Assembly (NCBI GenBank): GCA_033558025.1
Contig: JAUCEF010000018.1
Coordinates: 1,798,001 to 1,862,000, forward strand
Reading direction: 5' to 3'
Length of the DNA: 64,000 nucleotides
Source: Phytophthora sp. 'mugwort'
Taxonomy: Eukaryota; Oomycota; Peronosporomycetes; Peronosporales; Peronosporaceae
The translations under genes were made by a program, and so were the position numbers. The notes under the pieces are model-generated. The model saw only the letters and a list, made by a program, of their open reading frames with translations. It was not told where the DNA came from and did not search any database. Below are positions 20,360 to 29,750 of this stretch, in pieces. Each line of letters starts with the position of its first letter. Position 1 is the first letter of the stretch.

Positions 20360-22303
20360 ATGAAGCTGCTCCCTTCGCTGCTGTTTGCAGCGCTGTGCAT
20401 CGCTACTGCTGCTGCCGAGCCTCCCGTTCAGCTCAATGGATGGTACCCATGCACGCAAAGCTCGCTGCAGGCCGACGATAGGGACAAGGGTCACCCGGAC
20501 CAGTACTACATGGAGACAGCCAATAACAGCGACTCGACTACGAGACGCAGAGCCGCCGTCGCAGTGGAGCAGACGCAGGCGTCCTCGCTGCCGTTCCTGC
20601 AACAGTCGTTCGACCGACTGTCCGCCCGGCACAGCGACTGGCAGCCGCGGAAGCAGGACCGGCGCAGTAGCCGCCATCAGCACGGCAAAACTGCGGACGA
20701 TTCGAGACTGGGGAACCCGCAGTACGAGTGTGCCGAGTTCCGTGTACCCATGTGTTATGACGGGGTTTGTGTGAGCGACAACACCATCGACGTGTTCGTC
20801 AAGCGCGTGCAGGCGACCAGTGCGGCCGAAGGGCAGAAAGGAAAAGCGCTGTGGGTGCTACAGGGAGGTCCTGGGGCGTCATCGACCGGTGTGGAGGGAC
20901 TGATGAACACCATGTACTTGCAACTGGACAGGGAGGTGAGTGTGTACACGCTGGACCACAGAGGAACGGGACGCAGTGCGAGATTGGAGTGTCAAGCAGC
21001 GGAAGCCGGAGCGTTGGGCAGTCCCGGAGGGTCGGCCATTCGACTGGATGAACTGCCGGCATGTATGGATGATATCCGCTTTCAGATTGATAACCAGACG
21101 GCAGCCTACTCCGTGACAAGCGCAGCGAAGGACCTGGCCGCGATCATTGACTATGAGCTTAGTGACCAGGATGTATACGTGTATGGACTCAGTTACGGCA
21201 CGTACCTAGTTGAGAGACTGGTGCATTTTGCCCCACCGAGTGTGAAGGGCTTCTCAGTGGATGGGGTAGTCTCGGAGAGCGGCGGCACCGTGGAGAAAAG
21301 ATCGACGTTCTCTAATTGGGACCACGACGTCGGTGTTGTCGGAGATCGGTTCCTTGCTGCCTGTTTAGCAGAAGACTTTTGCAGGAGCAAATTTCCAGGG
21401 GTTACGGACCTCTCAGCCTTTGTGCACGAGCTCTATGATAAATTAGATGCTGCTGTGGTCGATGGCAAGAAGGGAAGTAACGCTTGTGCTGATGCACTGT
21501 CGAGGAACGGTTTGAAGCCTTCTTACCTGCTACGCTCTACCTTTGGCGAGTATCTCATGTCCGATCGCACCCGAATTGCGATCCCAGCAGTGATCTATCG
21601 TGCATCACGTTGCACAGATCAAGATGCTGATGCACTAGCTTATTTTGCCGAGGGGCTCAGCTATTCCGAGGATGGTGGCGGATTTGGCGACTCGGAACCC
21701 GAGACGCTGCTTTACGATTCGGATATGCTCTACTATCTGATCGTGTTTTCCGAAATGTGGGAATCTCCGACTCCTGACAAGGCAACGCTGATTCAATGGT
21801 ATGAAAACTCCACTATGGCGTCGGACAATTACTTGTCGCTTCCGTACTATTGCTTGTTTACTGGCAGCCGCGAACATGCGTGCCAGGAGCTCATTCACCT
21901 CCCGGTCGCCAGGCCTCTGGTCTACGAGCGTGATCAGTACTGGAATAAGACAGGCGAGCTGCCTGACGGTGTCACGGCACTGCTCCTGACGGGCGGAATG
22001 GATCTGCAAACACGTCGCATGTATGGAGAGTTGGAGTACGAAATGATGAGCGGCGAGCGCATGCTCGTGAACTTTGACGACGCAGGTCATTGCACGACAT
22101 TCACAACTCCAATGAACGGCGGTGGTGCGACTTGCGGCGTCCGGATTTTGGTGTCATACGTGAAGGAAAACGGCGTACTGAAGAATGTGGACACAAGTTG
22201 TATGGACGACCTGAAGCCGATGAGATTCTCGGATAAGACCATGGACGCACCAGAGCTTTTCGGTACGACTGATCTCTACGAGAGCTCGGATTCAGATTGG
22301 TAA
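20360..22303 (+). CDS. Secreted serine peptidase of family S33 (tripeptidyl/prolyl aminopeptidase-like)
   Basis: Single exon, 647 residues. A signal peptide is clear (MKLLPSLLFAALCIATAAA then E). The alpha/beta-hydrolase core shows the oxyanion region LQGGPGASS (about 168-175), DHRGTGRS (199-206), nucleophile elbow GLSYGTY with Ser278, the acid residue in TGGMDLQTR and catalytic His in DAGHCTTF. The arrangement is that of family S33 peptidases and the related TAP-like proteins. An insert of about 90 polar residues (30-120), rich in Arg/Ser/Gln, sits between signal peptide and core and may be a propeptide. Extracellular or apoplastic role is inferred from the signal peptide. Confidence 0.9.
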   Translation: MKLLPSLLFAALCIATAAAEPPVQLNGWYPCTQSSLQADDRDKGHPDQYYMETANNSDSTTRRRAAVAVEQTQASSLPFLQQSFDRLSARHSDWQPRKQDRRSSRHQHGKTADDSRLGNPQYECAEFRVPMCYDGVCVSDNTIDVFVKRVQATSAAEGQKGKALWVLQGGPGASSTGVEGLMNTMYLQLDREVSVYTLDHRGTGRSARLECQAAEAGALGSPGGSAIRLDELPACMDDIRFQIDNQTAAYSVTSAAKDLAAIIDYELSDQDVYVYGLSYGTYLVERLVHFAPPSVKGFSVDGVVSESGGTVEKRSTFSNWDHDVGVVGDRFLAACLAEDFCRSKFPGVTDLSAFVHELYDKLDAAVVDGKKGSNACADALSRNGLKPSYLLRSTFGEYLMSDRTRIAIPAVIYRASRCTDQDADALAYFAEGLSYSEDGGGFGDSEPETLLYDSDMLYYLIVFSEMWESPTPDKATLIQWYENSTMASDNYLSLPYYCLFTGSREHACQELIHLPVARPLVYERDQYWNKTGELPDGVTALLLTGGMDLQTRRMYGELEYEMMSGERMLVNFDDAGHCTTFTTPMNGGGATCGVRILVSYVKENGVLKNVDTSCMDDLKPMRFSDKTMDAPELFGTTDLYESSDSDW

Positions 22304-23011
22304 GGCTACGAGTAAAAAAGTAAATTCAATAGAATTGATTTATGACGCTATTATACAAGCAATGGAGTTTGTTTATAAGGAGACATTTTTGACGATGAAT
22401 GCGACGTCTCACTGTGCGAGTGACAGCAATTATTGCAGTTAAGCCAGCAAGCAACCTTTTCGTCGGCATGTACGCAACAAATTAATTTTCACGCATAAGC
22501 CACACTCGAAACGCGACGACTGTATTGCTCGGCTTGCGCATGAACTTGGCGTTGTACAGAAAGCCAAGGATCGGAATCGTTCAGGATCGCGTGAACTTCG
22601 AGACGGGACCGCTGAAGGTTGTGTAAACGGCCAGGATCCTTCTCACCGCTCTGTTCATTCTTGATCAAAAAGTCTGAGCATTCTCGTCTTGGCCATGAAC
22701 TCAGTCGACAGTTCCTCGGTGTTCGGATAATGCTTCCTTGTCCGCGAGCACCAACATATCGTACGACCTTCTCACCAGCCCGGATATGGATTCTTCAGAC
22801 GTGAAAGAATGAAGCGAATATACTTCCTGTCCTAGCAACTTGCCTGAGTATGTGCAAGTAACAAATGATGCATGACTTCATGTGAAAATCCAAAGAAGTG
22901 AAAAGTTAGCTAGGAGAACGTCTGTTGCAAGCATACCGTACATATCTCCCTTTAATTGCAAACCAATAGTTAATTCATATGAAATCATCTGTGCTGTTGA
23001 TCTTAAAGCCT
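22304..23011. other. Convergent intergenic spacer, nothing recognised
   Basis: About 700 bp between the 3' ends of the S33 and GH1 genes. It is moderately AT-rich and carries only short open frames with no protein-like pattern. Confidence 0.6.
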
Positions 23012-24703
23012 TTACTCTTCGATCGTAATAAGCACCTGCAACTCTTCGGAGGACCCTTGCCTAGTAAGATGCAGCTCGCGAATCGCCTCGCACGTGATGG
23101 CTCCGAGGACTACCAGACCCACAACCAGGAGGAGGATTACTTCGCTCAGAGACCATGGCACGCCTTTACCGTTATCATTCACCTCTGGGCTGTGCAGTTC
23201 CTCTCGCGTTGCTGTTGCTTCTTGCTTCTCTTCAGTACCCATTTGATCAGTCTCGAGATTCCAGTCATCTAAGCACTTGGTGGTGGAAAGGTGAGCGAAC
23301 CATTTTGCTGGCTCTGGCGACGCGCTCTTCGGATAGTTTACATACCGTAACTCGATGCCAATGATCGGGATCTTCTCGTCCACGACAGCTTTATATACTT
23401 GCTCCATATAGGCTTGGAAGTACCCAAGCTGGTCCACATTATCCGCCTGGTCATTTCCGTACCACTCGTTCTCCGTCAGTAAGATCTCCGTAGTCGGATC
23501 CCTGGCATGTAGCCACTTGATGGTGGCCATATAGCCATTCAGGTTGCCTGTGAGCCATGTGCTGCTCGCAGGCGGAATAGGCGCACCGTTTGGAGCTCGC
23601 GTATCATCGATTCCTCTGTCACGAGCATGACCCAGTGGCAGTGCGTCGCAGAAGATTTCGAAACTCTCCATGTCGCAGTCCGTCACCAAACGGGAGTAGT
23701 AGTGGCTTAGCATCAGCACATCATACGACCCCTTGATGAGACCTGTCTCCTCCGCCGTAAATTTCGCCAGTCGCTCCCCAACACGCTCACGCATAACCTC
23801 TGGGTAATCTCCCGCCACAAGAGGCATGAGGAACCAGCTGAGGTCGAACTGCATTTTACGCTCCGCGGCTACCACGTCCAGAGCGTTGGATTCATCCACC
23901 GGGTAGCCGTACGCGGCGTTCAGCACTATACCAATACGTGCACTGGTGTCTACCACACTGTCGCCCTTTTGCTTCAGATCGCGGAAGAGTGCCACTGCTC
24001 TCGCATGCGAGCGCAGCACGTTGTGCGCGACTGTGTACGAGTTGGTGTCTGACGGCTTCACACCGTTTGAAGCGGCGTCGCTCGAGCCGTAGCCGCCAAT
24101 GATGAACGTCAACGGCTCGTTGAACGTCGCCCAGTACTTAACCTTGTGTCCGTACTCGTTGAACGCCAGCGCTGCGAAGTCTTCAAAGTGTGTCACAATG
24201 TCAGGGTTTAGCCAACCTTTGGGCTCCAGTTGCGTCTGCAATAGCAGTGGTAGATCGGAATGGTAGAGCGTGGCAATAGGCTGCAGCCCCTTGGCCTGCA
24301 GATCGTCAAGTAGAGCGTGGTAGAATGCCAGCCCTCGAGGGTTGGCCCGCATCCTCCTCTTCTCCGCGTCCCAGAGCATAACTCTCGACCAGGAGATGGA
24401 GAACGGGAAGGACGAGAGCCCCGTGTCGCCCATACGTTGCACGTCCTCGTCATAGCTATGGAATGATTCTTCGGTCATGTCGCCGCATTCAAGACCCGTC
24501 TGGGAGCCGCAGTAGGCGTCCGAGGAGCTCGGCTCGCGACCGGAACCATTCCAGATGCCTTCGGTGGATATACCGAACAGGAAGTCGGACGGGAAGCAGC
24601 GCGCGTCAGAGGAGACGGCGAGCGTCGCGTCCATGCAACTCAAGAGCCCTAGACATATTGAGATAGCGGTGGACATACGAGGCTGCAGCATGGGAGCACC
24701 CAC
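23012..24703 (-). CDS. Degenerate glycoside hydrolase family 1 paralogue, membrane-anchored
   Basis: Single exon, 563 residues, with signal peptide and a C-terminal TM segment (WSLSEVILLLVVGLVVLGAI) as in the neighbouring GH1. It retains the acid/base Glu of TFNEP (Glu196) and the nucleophile Glu in TENEW (Glu411; Gly replaced by Glu next to it). Substrate-site blocks are damaged: the N-terminal YQVEG glycone motif region is shortened and rewritten (GISTEGIWNGSG), LYHWDLP has become LYHSDLP, and about 45 residues including the W-S-F-L-D-N-F-E-W block are missing, so IPIIG jumps to RYVNY. The frame is fully open, so it may be an expressed pseudoenzyme or a young pseudogene. It lies 195 bp downstream of the intact copy on the same strand, evidently a tandem duplicate. 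Confidence 0.85.
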   Translation of the reverse strand: MGAPMLQPRMSTAISICLGLLSCMDATLAVSSDARCFPSDFLFGISTEGIWNGSGREPSSSDAYCGSQTGLECGDMTEESFHSYDEDVQRMGDTGLSSFPFSISWSRVMLWDAEKRRMRANPRGLAFYHALLDDLQAKGLQPIATLYHSDLPLLLQTQLEPKGWLNPDIVTHFEDFAALAFNEYGHKVKYWATFNEPLTFIIGGYGSSDAASNGVKPSDTNSYTVAHNVLRSHARAVALFRDLKQKGDSVVDTSARIGIVLNAAYGYPVDESNALDVVAAERKMQFDLSWFLMPLVAGDYPEVMRERVGERLAKFTAEETGLIKGSYDVLMLSHYYSRLVTDCDMESFEIFCDALPLGHARDRGIDDTRAPNGAPIPPASSTWLTGNLNGYMATIKWLHARDPTTEILLTENEWYGNDQADNVDQLGYFQAYMEQVYKAVVDEKIPIIGIELRYVNYPKSASPEPAKWFAHLSTTKCLDDWNLETDQMGTEEKQEATATREELHSPEVNDNGKGVPWSLSEVILLLVVGLVVLGAITCEAIRELHLTRQGSSEELQVLITIEE

Positions 24704-24898
24704 TAGACGCAGTGCCGACGCTTGAAGAATGAATGGCCTTAACCTCTACCGTAAGTGTACCCAACTACAGGTATTGCTAATCAGGTGAAGGTGATGAACA
24801 CAAATGAGCAGAAAAACTGATTTGGTATCGGTTTTAGCCTGGTATTTATGAAATATAGTCCAACCTGCTGCACTTCAACGTGGCAGACGATGACCGGG

Positions 24899-26686
24899 CT
24901 AGATCATGGTGTTGGCCTGCAGTAGCGGATCAGTCTCGCAAGGAAGGCGACGCGCGTTGGGTGACGAGAGCTGCACCATAATGTTGCGGCCGACGGCGGC
25001 CATGGCGGCGAGCCCCACGACGGCAAGCACGCCAATGACCGCCAGCATCCAGCGCGAGAAGCTCTGCTCGTTGATGCTCTCCAATCCAGCGAGCTCCTCC
25101 TGCTTAGCGGGGCCTTGGTACGTCCAGCCGTCGAGGCACCTGGTCTTAGCGACGTGGCTGAACCACTTGGCTGCAGGTCGCGGGATACGTTCAAGCCCCG
25201 TCGGTCGCGGGTCGTACTCTTCGTCTTTGCGGCCTGTGCTGGACGAGAAGTTGACGTAGTAGAGTCCGAAGCGAGGCGAGAACGAGCCCCACTCGAAATT
25301 ATCAAGGAATGACCACGCCGTGTACCCAATAATAGGGATCTTCTCCTCAACGACGGCCTTGTGGACCTGCGCGACGTATTCTTGGTAATACCATAGCTGG
25401 TCTAAGTTTTCAATTTCCTCATTCCCACACCAACCGTTCTCTGTCAGCAGGATGTCGGTCGTCGGGTCTGCTGCATGCAGCCATTTGATCGTCTTTAGAT
25501 ATCCAGGCGGGTAAGCCGTGAACCAACCACAGTTCAGCTTGCCGTGACGGTCCTTACTGGAACGACGAGAGCCTGGCAGTTCGTTCGAGTGCGAGATGTC
25601 GACACCCAGGTCACGTTCCCATCCCTTGCCCAGCTTCTTGCACGGCGACTTGGACCTATGGGATACCCCACAGTCTGTCACGAGCTTCGACGAGTAGTGG
25701 TTAAGCATATGGACGTCGTAGGATCCCTTCAATAACGCCGTCTCTTCGGGTGTAAACCTCGGCAGGCGTTCGCCCACACGCTCGCGCATGATAGCAGGAT
25801 AGTCTCCAGTAACCAACGGTGAGAGGAACCAGCCGAGCTCAAACTGCATCTTCCTCTCCGCTGCAGCAACATCAAAAGGGTTCTTGGGATTCAACGGATA
25901 CGCGGCGTCAGCATTCAGCGTGATCCCGATACGAGCTTTGTCATGAAGCACAGACAGAGAGCTCGCCTTCAGGTCTCGGAAGACTTTCACGGCGGCTGCG
26001 TGTGAACGGAGCACATTGTGAGCCACGATGTACGCGAAAGTTTCGGACTTCTTCAACCCAGGAGCTCCTACACCGCTAGCGTAGCCGGTAGTTGTGAAGG
26101 TGAGCGGCTCGTTGAATGTCGTCCACATATCCACCTTGTCTCCCAGCTCGTGGAAAATGAGCGTCGCGTACTCCACAAAGTGCTCGACAATGTTAGGGTT
26201 CAGCCAGCCTTGAGGGGATAGTTCCGTGTGCAGTTCAAGCGGCAGGTCCCAATGATACAGCGTCAGGATCGGCACGATGTTGTTCGCAGTAAGTTCGTCG
26301 ACGAGAGCGTGGTAGAACGCGAGACCCTGTGGGTTTGGCTGCATCCGGTTGGTCTCCGGATCCCAATTCATGGCTCTTGACCACGAGACCGAGAAGCGCG
26401 AGGATTGGAGACCAGTCTCAACCATAAGCTTGATGTCGTCTCGGTAGCGATGGTAGAAGTCGTCTGCCACGTTGGCGCAGGCCACCTTCTTGTGGTGTGT
26501 GCGGCAGAAATCGTCCCAGATACTGGGGGTGCGACCACCTTCATTCCATGCGCCTTCGACCTGGTACGAAGCAGTGGCAGACCCGAACATGAAATCGGCC
26601 GGGAAGCACCGGGGCGCGTCATCCGCGTATACCGTAAGCGCCGTCACTCCTGCCAACGTGGCGCCGAGAAGGTGGAGAAGTTGCAT
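24899..26686 (-). CDS. GH1 beta-glucosidase, membrane-anchored
   Basis: Single exon, 595 residues. Signal peptide MQLLHLLGATLAGVTALTVYA; GH1 barrel with N-terminal signature FMFGSATASYQVEGAWNE, SVSWSR, LYHWDLPL, acid/base Glu193 in TFNEP, nucleophile Glu416 in TENGW and the glycone-binding block AWSFLDNFEW. A C-terminal hydrophobic segment near residues 550-572 (LAVIGVLAVVGLAAMAAV) followed by a short tail suggests an external enzyme anchored in the membrane. It should release glucose from beta-glucosides or plant beta-glucoside defence compounds; the actual substrate cannot be read from sequence. All catalytic residues are present, in contrast to the neighbour at 23012-24703. Confidence 0.94.
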   Translation of the reverse strand: MQLLHLLGATLAGVTALTVYADDAPRCFPADFMFGSATASYQVEGAWNEGGRTPSIWDDFCRTHHKKVACANVADDFYHRYRDDIKLMVETGLQSSRFSVSWSRAMNWDPETNRMQPNPQGLAFYHALVDELTANNIVPILTLYHWDLPLELHTELSPQGWLNPNIVEHFVEYATLIFHELGDKVDMWTTFNEPLTFTTTGYASGVGAPGLKKSETFAYIVAHNVLRSHAAAVKVFRDLKASSLSVLHDKARIGITLNADAAYPLNPKNPFDVAAAERKMQFELGWFLSPLVTGDYPAIMRERVGERLPRFTPEETALLKGSYDVHMLNHYSSKLVTDCGVSHRSKSPCKKLGKGWERDLGVDISHSNELPGSRRSSKDRHGKLNCGWFTAYPPGYLKTIKWLHAADPTTDILLTENGWCGNEEIENLDQLWYYQEYVAQVHKAVVEEKIPIIGYTAWSFLDNFEWGSFSPRFGLYYVNFSSSTGRKDEEYDPRPTGLERIPRPAAKWFSHVAKTRCLDGWTYQGPAKQEELAGLESINEQSFSRWMLAVIGVLAVVGLAAMAAVGRNIMVQLSSPNARRLPCETDPLLQANTMI

Positions 26687-27754
26687 TCTGACAGCCAGTT
26701 GCTTGGTACGGAGAAGATTGCAGACTGAGCTTGGCTTAGACGGCTTTTCGGGAGCTGCGAGCGATCTTTGCCGTGCAACTGCTCAAGCGAATCCTGTTCG
26801 AATTTAGTAGTAAGTTACCATAATGGAGGGACAATGGTTGCCAACGAGTCGCTTTAGTAGAAATGTAGACGAAGTGGAAAATAATGAGCGGCGCGTGCAC
26901 GTCTCGAGTGGAATCTGCCTCAATTTACAAATTCCCACTGCCAAAGGTGACGAACGGCCTATGTTGGCCGCTGCGGTATCTCGTGGCCACAGGGGCATGG
27001 ACCATAATGCGGTGGGGGCTATGGTTCATGTACACACAAGAGGTCAAGCACAATATTTTGTGATCCAATCAATAATTGTACTAAATATGTTTTTATTGGT
27101 CAAGTCAGCATTCAATGCAATTCTATATTGAACCTATTATTGACAATAAATATGGCAAATCCAGCCTTCGATTGCTTGTTAAACAGCGGGCTTCAGACGA
27201 CCTTGTAGCTGAGAAGGCTGGCAGAACACGACATCGTGGCGGAGGTTTGAACAGGAGGAACGAAACAAATTAAATTCTGACCGAATAATGCAGTACTGCA
27301 CAAATATGTACAGTATTTAAACTATGACGTTTGAAGACAGGTGATTAGATTTAATAGTCTAGGGAATACTATTGGGTAACTATAAAAAATATTTTGTCAA
27401 AAATCAATTATAAAATAGTTATTATGAAATATATGTTCAGCCTTATTATTTCCTACGAATCACTCTGTGCAAAGGAGGACATGACCCGGCCAAGTGGCCT
27501 ACGTATTTGTGGGACCATGCAGCACAGTACCATGCAGCTTGCACATTGCTCGTGGTGGCTTTGTGGACTTGACCTCAACTGTAGTGGCATGCTTTATATC
27601 CGAGCTGAAAACGTGGGAGGCTACGCGTTGGTCGTGTAACCGCTTTAATATTCGATGCAGTTAGCTGTGGCTATCGGTGGCTTTCAGCATGTTCTCCTGT
27701 CAACAGTAACTTATACACACGCGTCCATTTAGCGTTGCGACTCGAGAGTTTGCG
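26687..27754. other. AT-rich intergenic spacer
   Basis: Just over 1 kb between two leftward genes. 27050-27450 is notably AT-rich. It contains the GH1 promoter at its left end. I see no gene, RNA or mobile-element ends in it. Confidence 0.6.
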
Positions 27755-29197
27755 TTACATGATGCTCATGACGCTATCGTCCTTAATCATGGCGTCCTGT
27801 TCCAGCCACTGCTGTTCAGCTTCGTCCGCAATTTGCTCGTCAGGCAGCGTGAAGGCCTTGAGCAGCGCGAGTGAGTTCTTAGGCTGGTCTAGAGGCACCA
27901 TGTGGCCCGCATCATACACTTGCTGGAACGCGAATGGTCCGACCTGACGAATCCGGCCTGCTTTCTTGCCATCCACAGTCCACTCCTTGTCTTCCGCATC
28001 CAAGAACTCGTCGTGCTTGCTCCACGGCAGCTCCAACGTCCAGGCTTTGCATCCCATCCAGTTCACAATAAAGTCCGCGTCACCAGCGTATACTAGTCCT
28101 CTGATTCCAGCTTCAAGCATCGGTGGTACCAGCTGCTGGAAGTTCTTCATCCAGTCAAACGAAAACCCGGCGTGGACTTCCATGTTGCAGCTCTGCCACT
28201 TGGCGCTCTTGGGACTCACATGCAACTTTTTCAATGTGCTCTCTAGCCTCAAAAACTTCTCTACATTCTCGAAACTATAGCACATCGGCGGATGCTCGCA
28301 CTTGGATCGAATATCATACACATTCAACCCCGACGCCAAGTACGGTGCCACCAGCGCGGCATTGCAGAACGTCTGCGCCGCCAGACAGGCCACTTTCGTC
28401 GTCTGACAGCTCGAAATCATGCCCACGCAGGGCGACACCGCAGCTTTCATAGCCAAGTATACCGGATGCGACACAGCCTGGACTCCGTACGTATTGTTGT
28501 AGGCCATGTCGGGGTAATATTTGTACTGCACTTCCGGATCCGTAAGCCCGTTTCCAATGCCGAACCCCTGCAAATTGATATGCACGGGTCCCTCTTTCTG
28601 CTGATTGCCGGTAAAGATCCGATGGGAAATGGCAGGCACGTAATGGCCAGCATAACTCTCCCCGAACACGAAAAAGGGAAGCTTTTGGTACTGGGGCTTG
28701 GCCCGAAAGAACTCCTGCAGGAAATGGAACATATCGTCGCCCACCTCCTTCTCCGACGTGTCGTACTCGCTCCTGTCTCCGTAACTGAAGCCTACACCCA
28801 CAGGTTGGTCGATCCACATGACGTTGGCGCGCTCCGTCCACGAGTACGGGTTCCTCTTGAGCGACAAGTCGTCGTTAACCGAGCACGGACCGTTCTCTTG
28901 CAGTAGCGCGAGGATGGAGCTGCATCCCGGGCCACCCGTGAGCCAAATGATCAGAGGGTCAGTGGACGGAGACCCACGCGACTCGAAGAACCAGTAGAAG
29001 TAGTTCTTGGACTTGGAGCCCGTGATCTTGAAGTAGCCGCTCAGCTGCTGGGTCGAGTCGCAAAAGTCCTCGTCCACCGCGTCCATGGTCAGCGAGTAGC
29101 TGGCATTGAGAGTCGAGGCAGCGGCAGTATAGGCCAGCAGGGCCAGAGAGAGGAGAAGCGCACGCATGGAGCGAGGGAAAGAACGAGAAGATGCCAA
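27755..29197 (-). CDS. Serine carboxypeptidase, family S10, secreted
   Basis: Single exon, 480 residues from the ATG at 29197; an in-frame ATG at 29167 gives a cleaner signal peptide (MRALLLSLALLAYTAAAS). S10 features are WLTGGPGCSS (oxyanion hole, about 85-94), IDQPVGVGFSYG, catalytic Ser181 in GESYAGHY, Asp in YAGDADFIVNW and His in DAGHMVPLDQP, all in the expected order. Six or more Cys suggest disulphides in an extracellular or vacuolar enzyme. Family members remove C-terminal residues from peptides at acid pH. Divergent from the RGS-kinase gene. Confidence 0.95.
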   Translation of the reverse strand: MASSRSFPRSMRALLLSLALLAYTAAASTLNASYSLTMDAVDEDFCDSTQQLSGYFKITGSKSKNYFYWFFESRGSPSTDPLIIWLTGGPGCSSILALLQENGPCSVNDDLSLKRNPYSWTERANVMWIDQPVGVGFSYGDRSEYDTSEKEVGDDMFHFLQEFFRAKPQYQKLPFFVFGESYAGHYVPAISHRIFTGNQQKEGPVHINLQGFGIGNGLTDPEVQYKYYPDMAYNNTYGVQAVSHPVYLAMKAAVSPCVGMISSCQTTKVACLAAQTFCNAALVAPYLASGLNVYDIRSKCEHPPMCYSFENVEKFLRLESTLKKLHVSPKSAKWQSCNMEVHAGFSFDWMKNFQQLVPPMLEAGIRGLVYAGDADFIVNWMGCKAWTLELPWSKHDEFLDAEDKEWTVDGKKAGRIRQVGPFAFQQVYDAGHMVPLDQPKNSLALLKAFTLPDEQIADEAEQQWLEQDAMIKDDSVMSIM

Positions 29198-29750
29198 GTG
29201 AGGGGGGGGGGACAGAATCTTTTTCTTTGTGAGGTATACTTTAAACGAATGGGGGCTACTATTTGGGTATTGATGGTCAGCTGTCGCAAGTTGAAGTGCC
29301 GTTGTTACGGGTAGAGCTATCCATGAGCATATTAGTTTTCTGTCTTTCTAGAATATCCTACCGTTAACTATTGTTCTGGTAATAAAGACATGCGTATCAT
29401 CAACATGGTATGATCAACAAGGTGACTACCGTAGGAAGTATTTTTTTAAGAACAAATTAGTCTTCACGGTCGTTTTGGTCGTTTCATTTCTCAGTGACGA
29501 AGTCCATCGGGTGGCAATAACCCCGTGATAACCGTGCTCAGAACCGCGAGCCCGGTCAGCATCCTCACACCTTCTCATGTTCTGGGTCAACTGTAAATAC
29601 CCGCACATTTGACGCACCAAAGGGGTGGGTCCCACCCAGTCCATCCGCTATATTTACGTTCGAGTGCTGAGGTCACCGGGTGGTTTCATCGCCAATTGAG
29701 GGACGTGTGCTAGGCAGCGGAGGTTAGAGACTGTCACAGGCAACACCACT
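29198..29750. promoter_or_regulatory. Divergent spacer between carboxypeptidase and RGS-kinase genes
   Basis: 553 bp with a G homopolymer (about 29203-29212) just upstream of the carboxypeptidase start. Both 5' flanks lie here. No other element is recognisable. Confidence 0.45.

Noticed and set aside
22619..23364. Short plus-strand frames near the degenerate GH1 gene
   Set aside because: Shadow or spacer frames without signal peptide, RxLR-type motif or other features.
27394..27639. 81-codon frame in AT-rich spacer, considered as small secreted protein
   Set aside because: No convincing signal peptide and the start is in an AT-rich stretch; no support.
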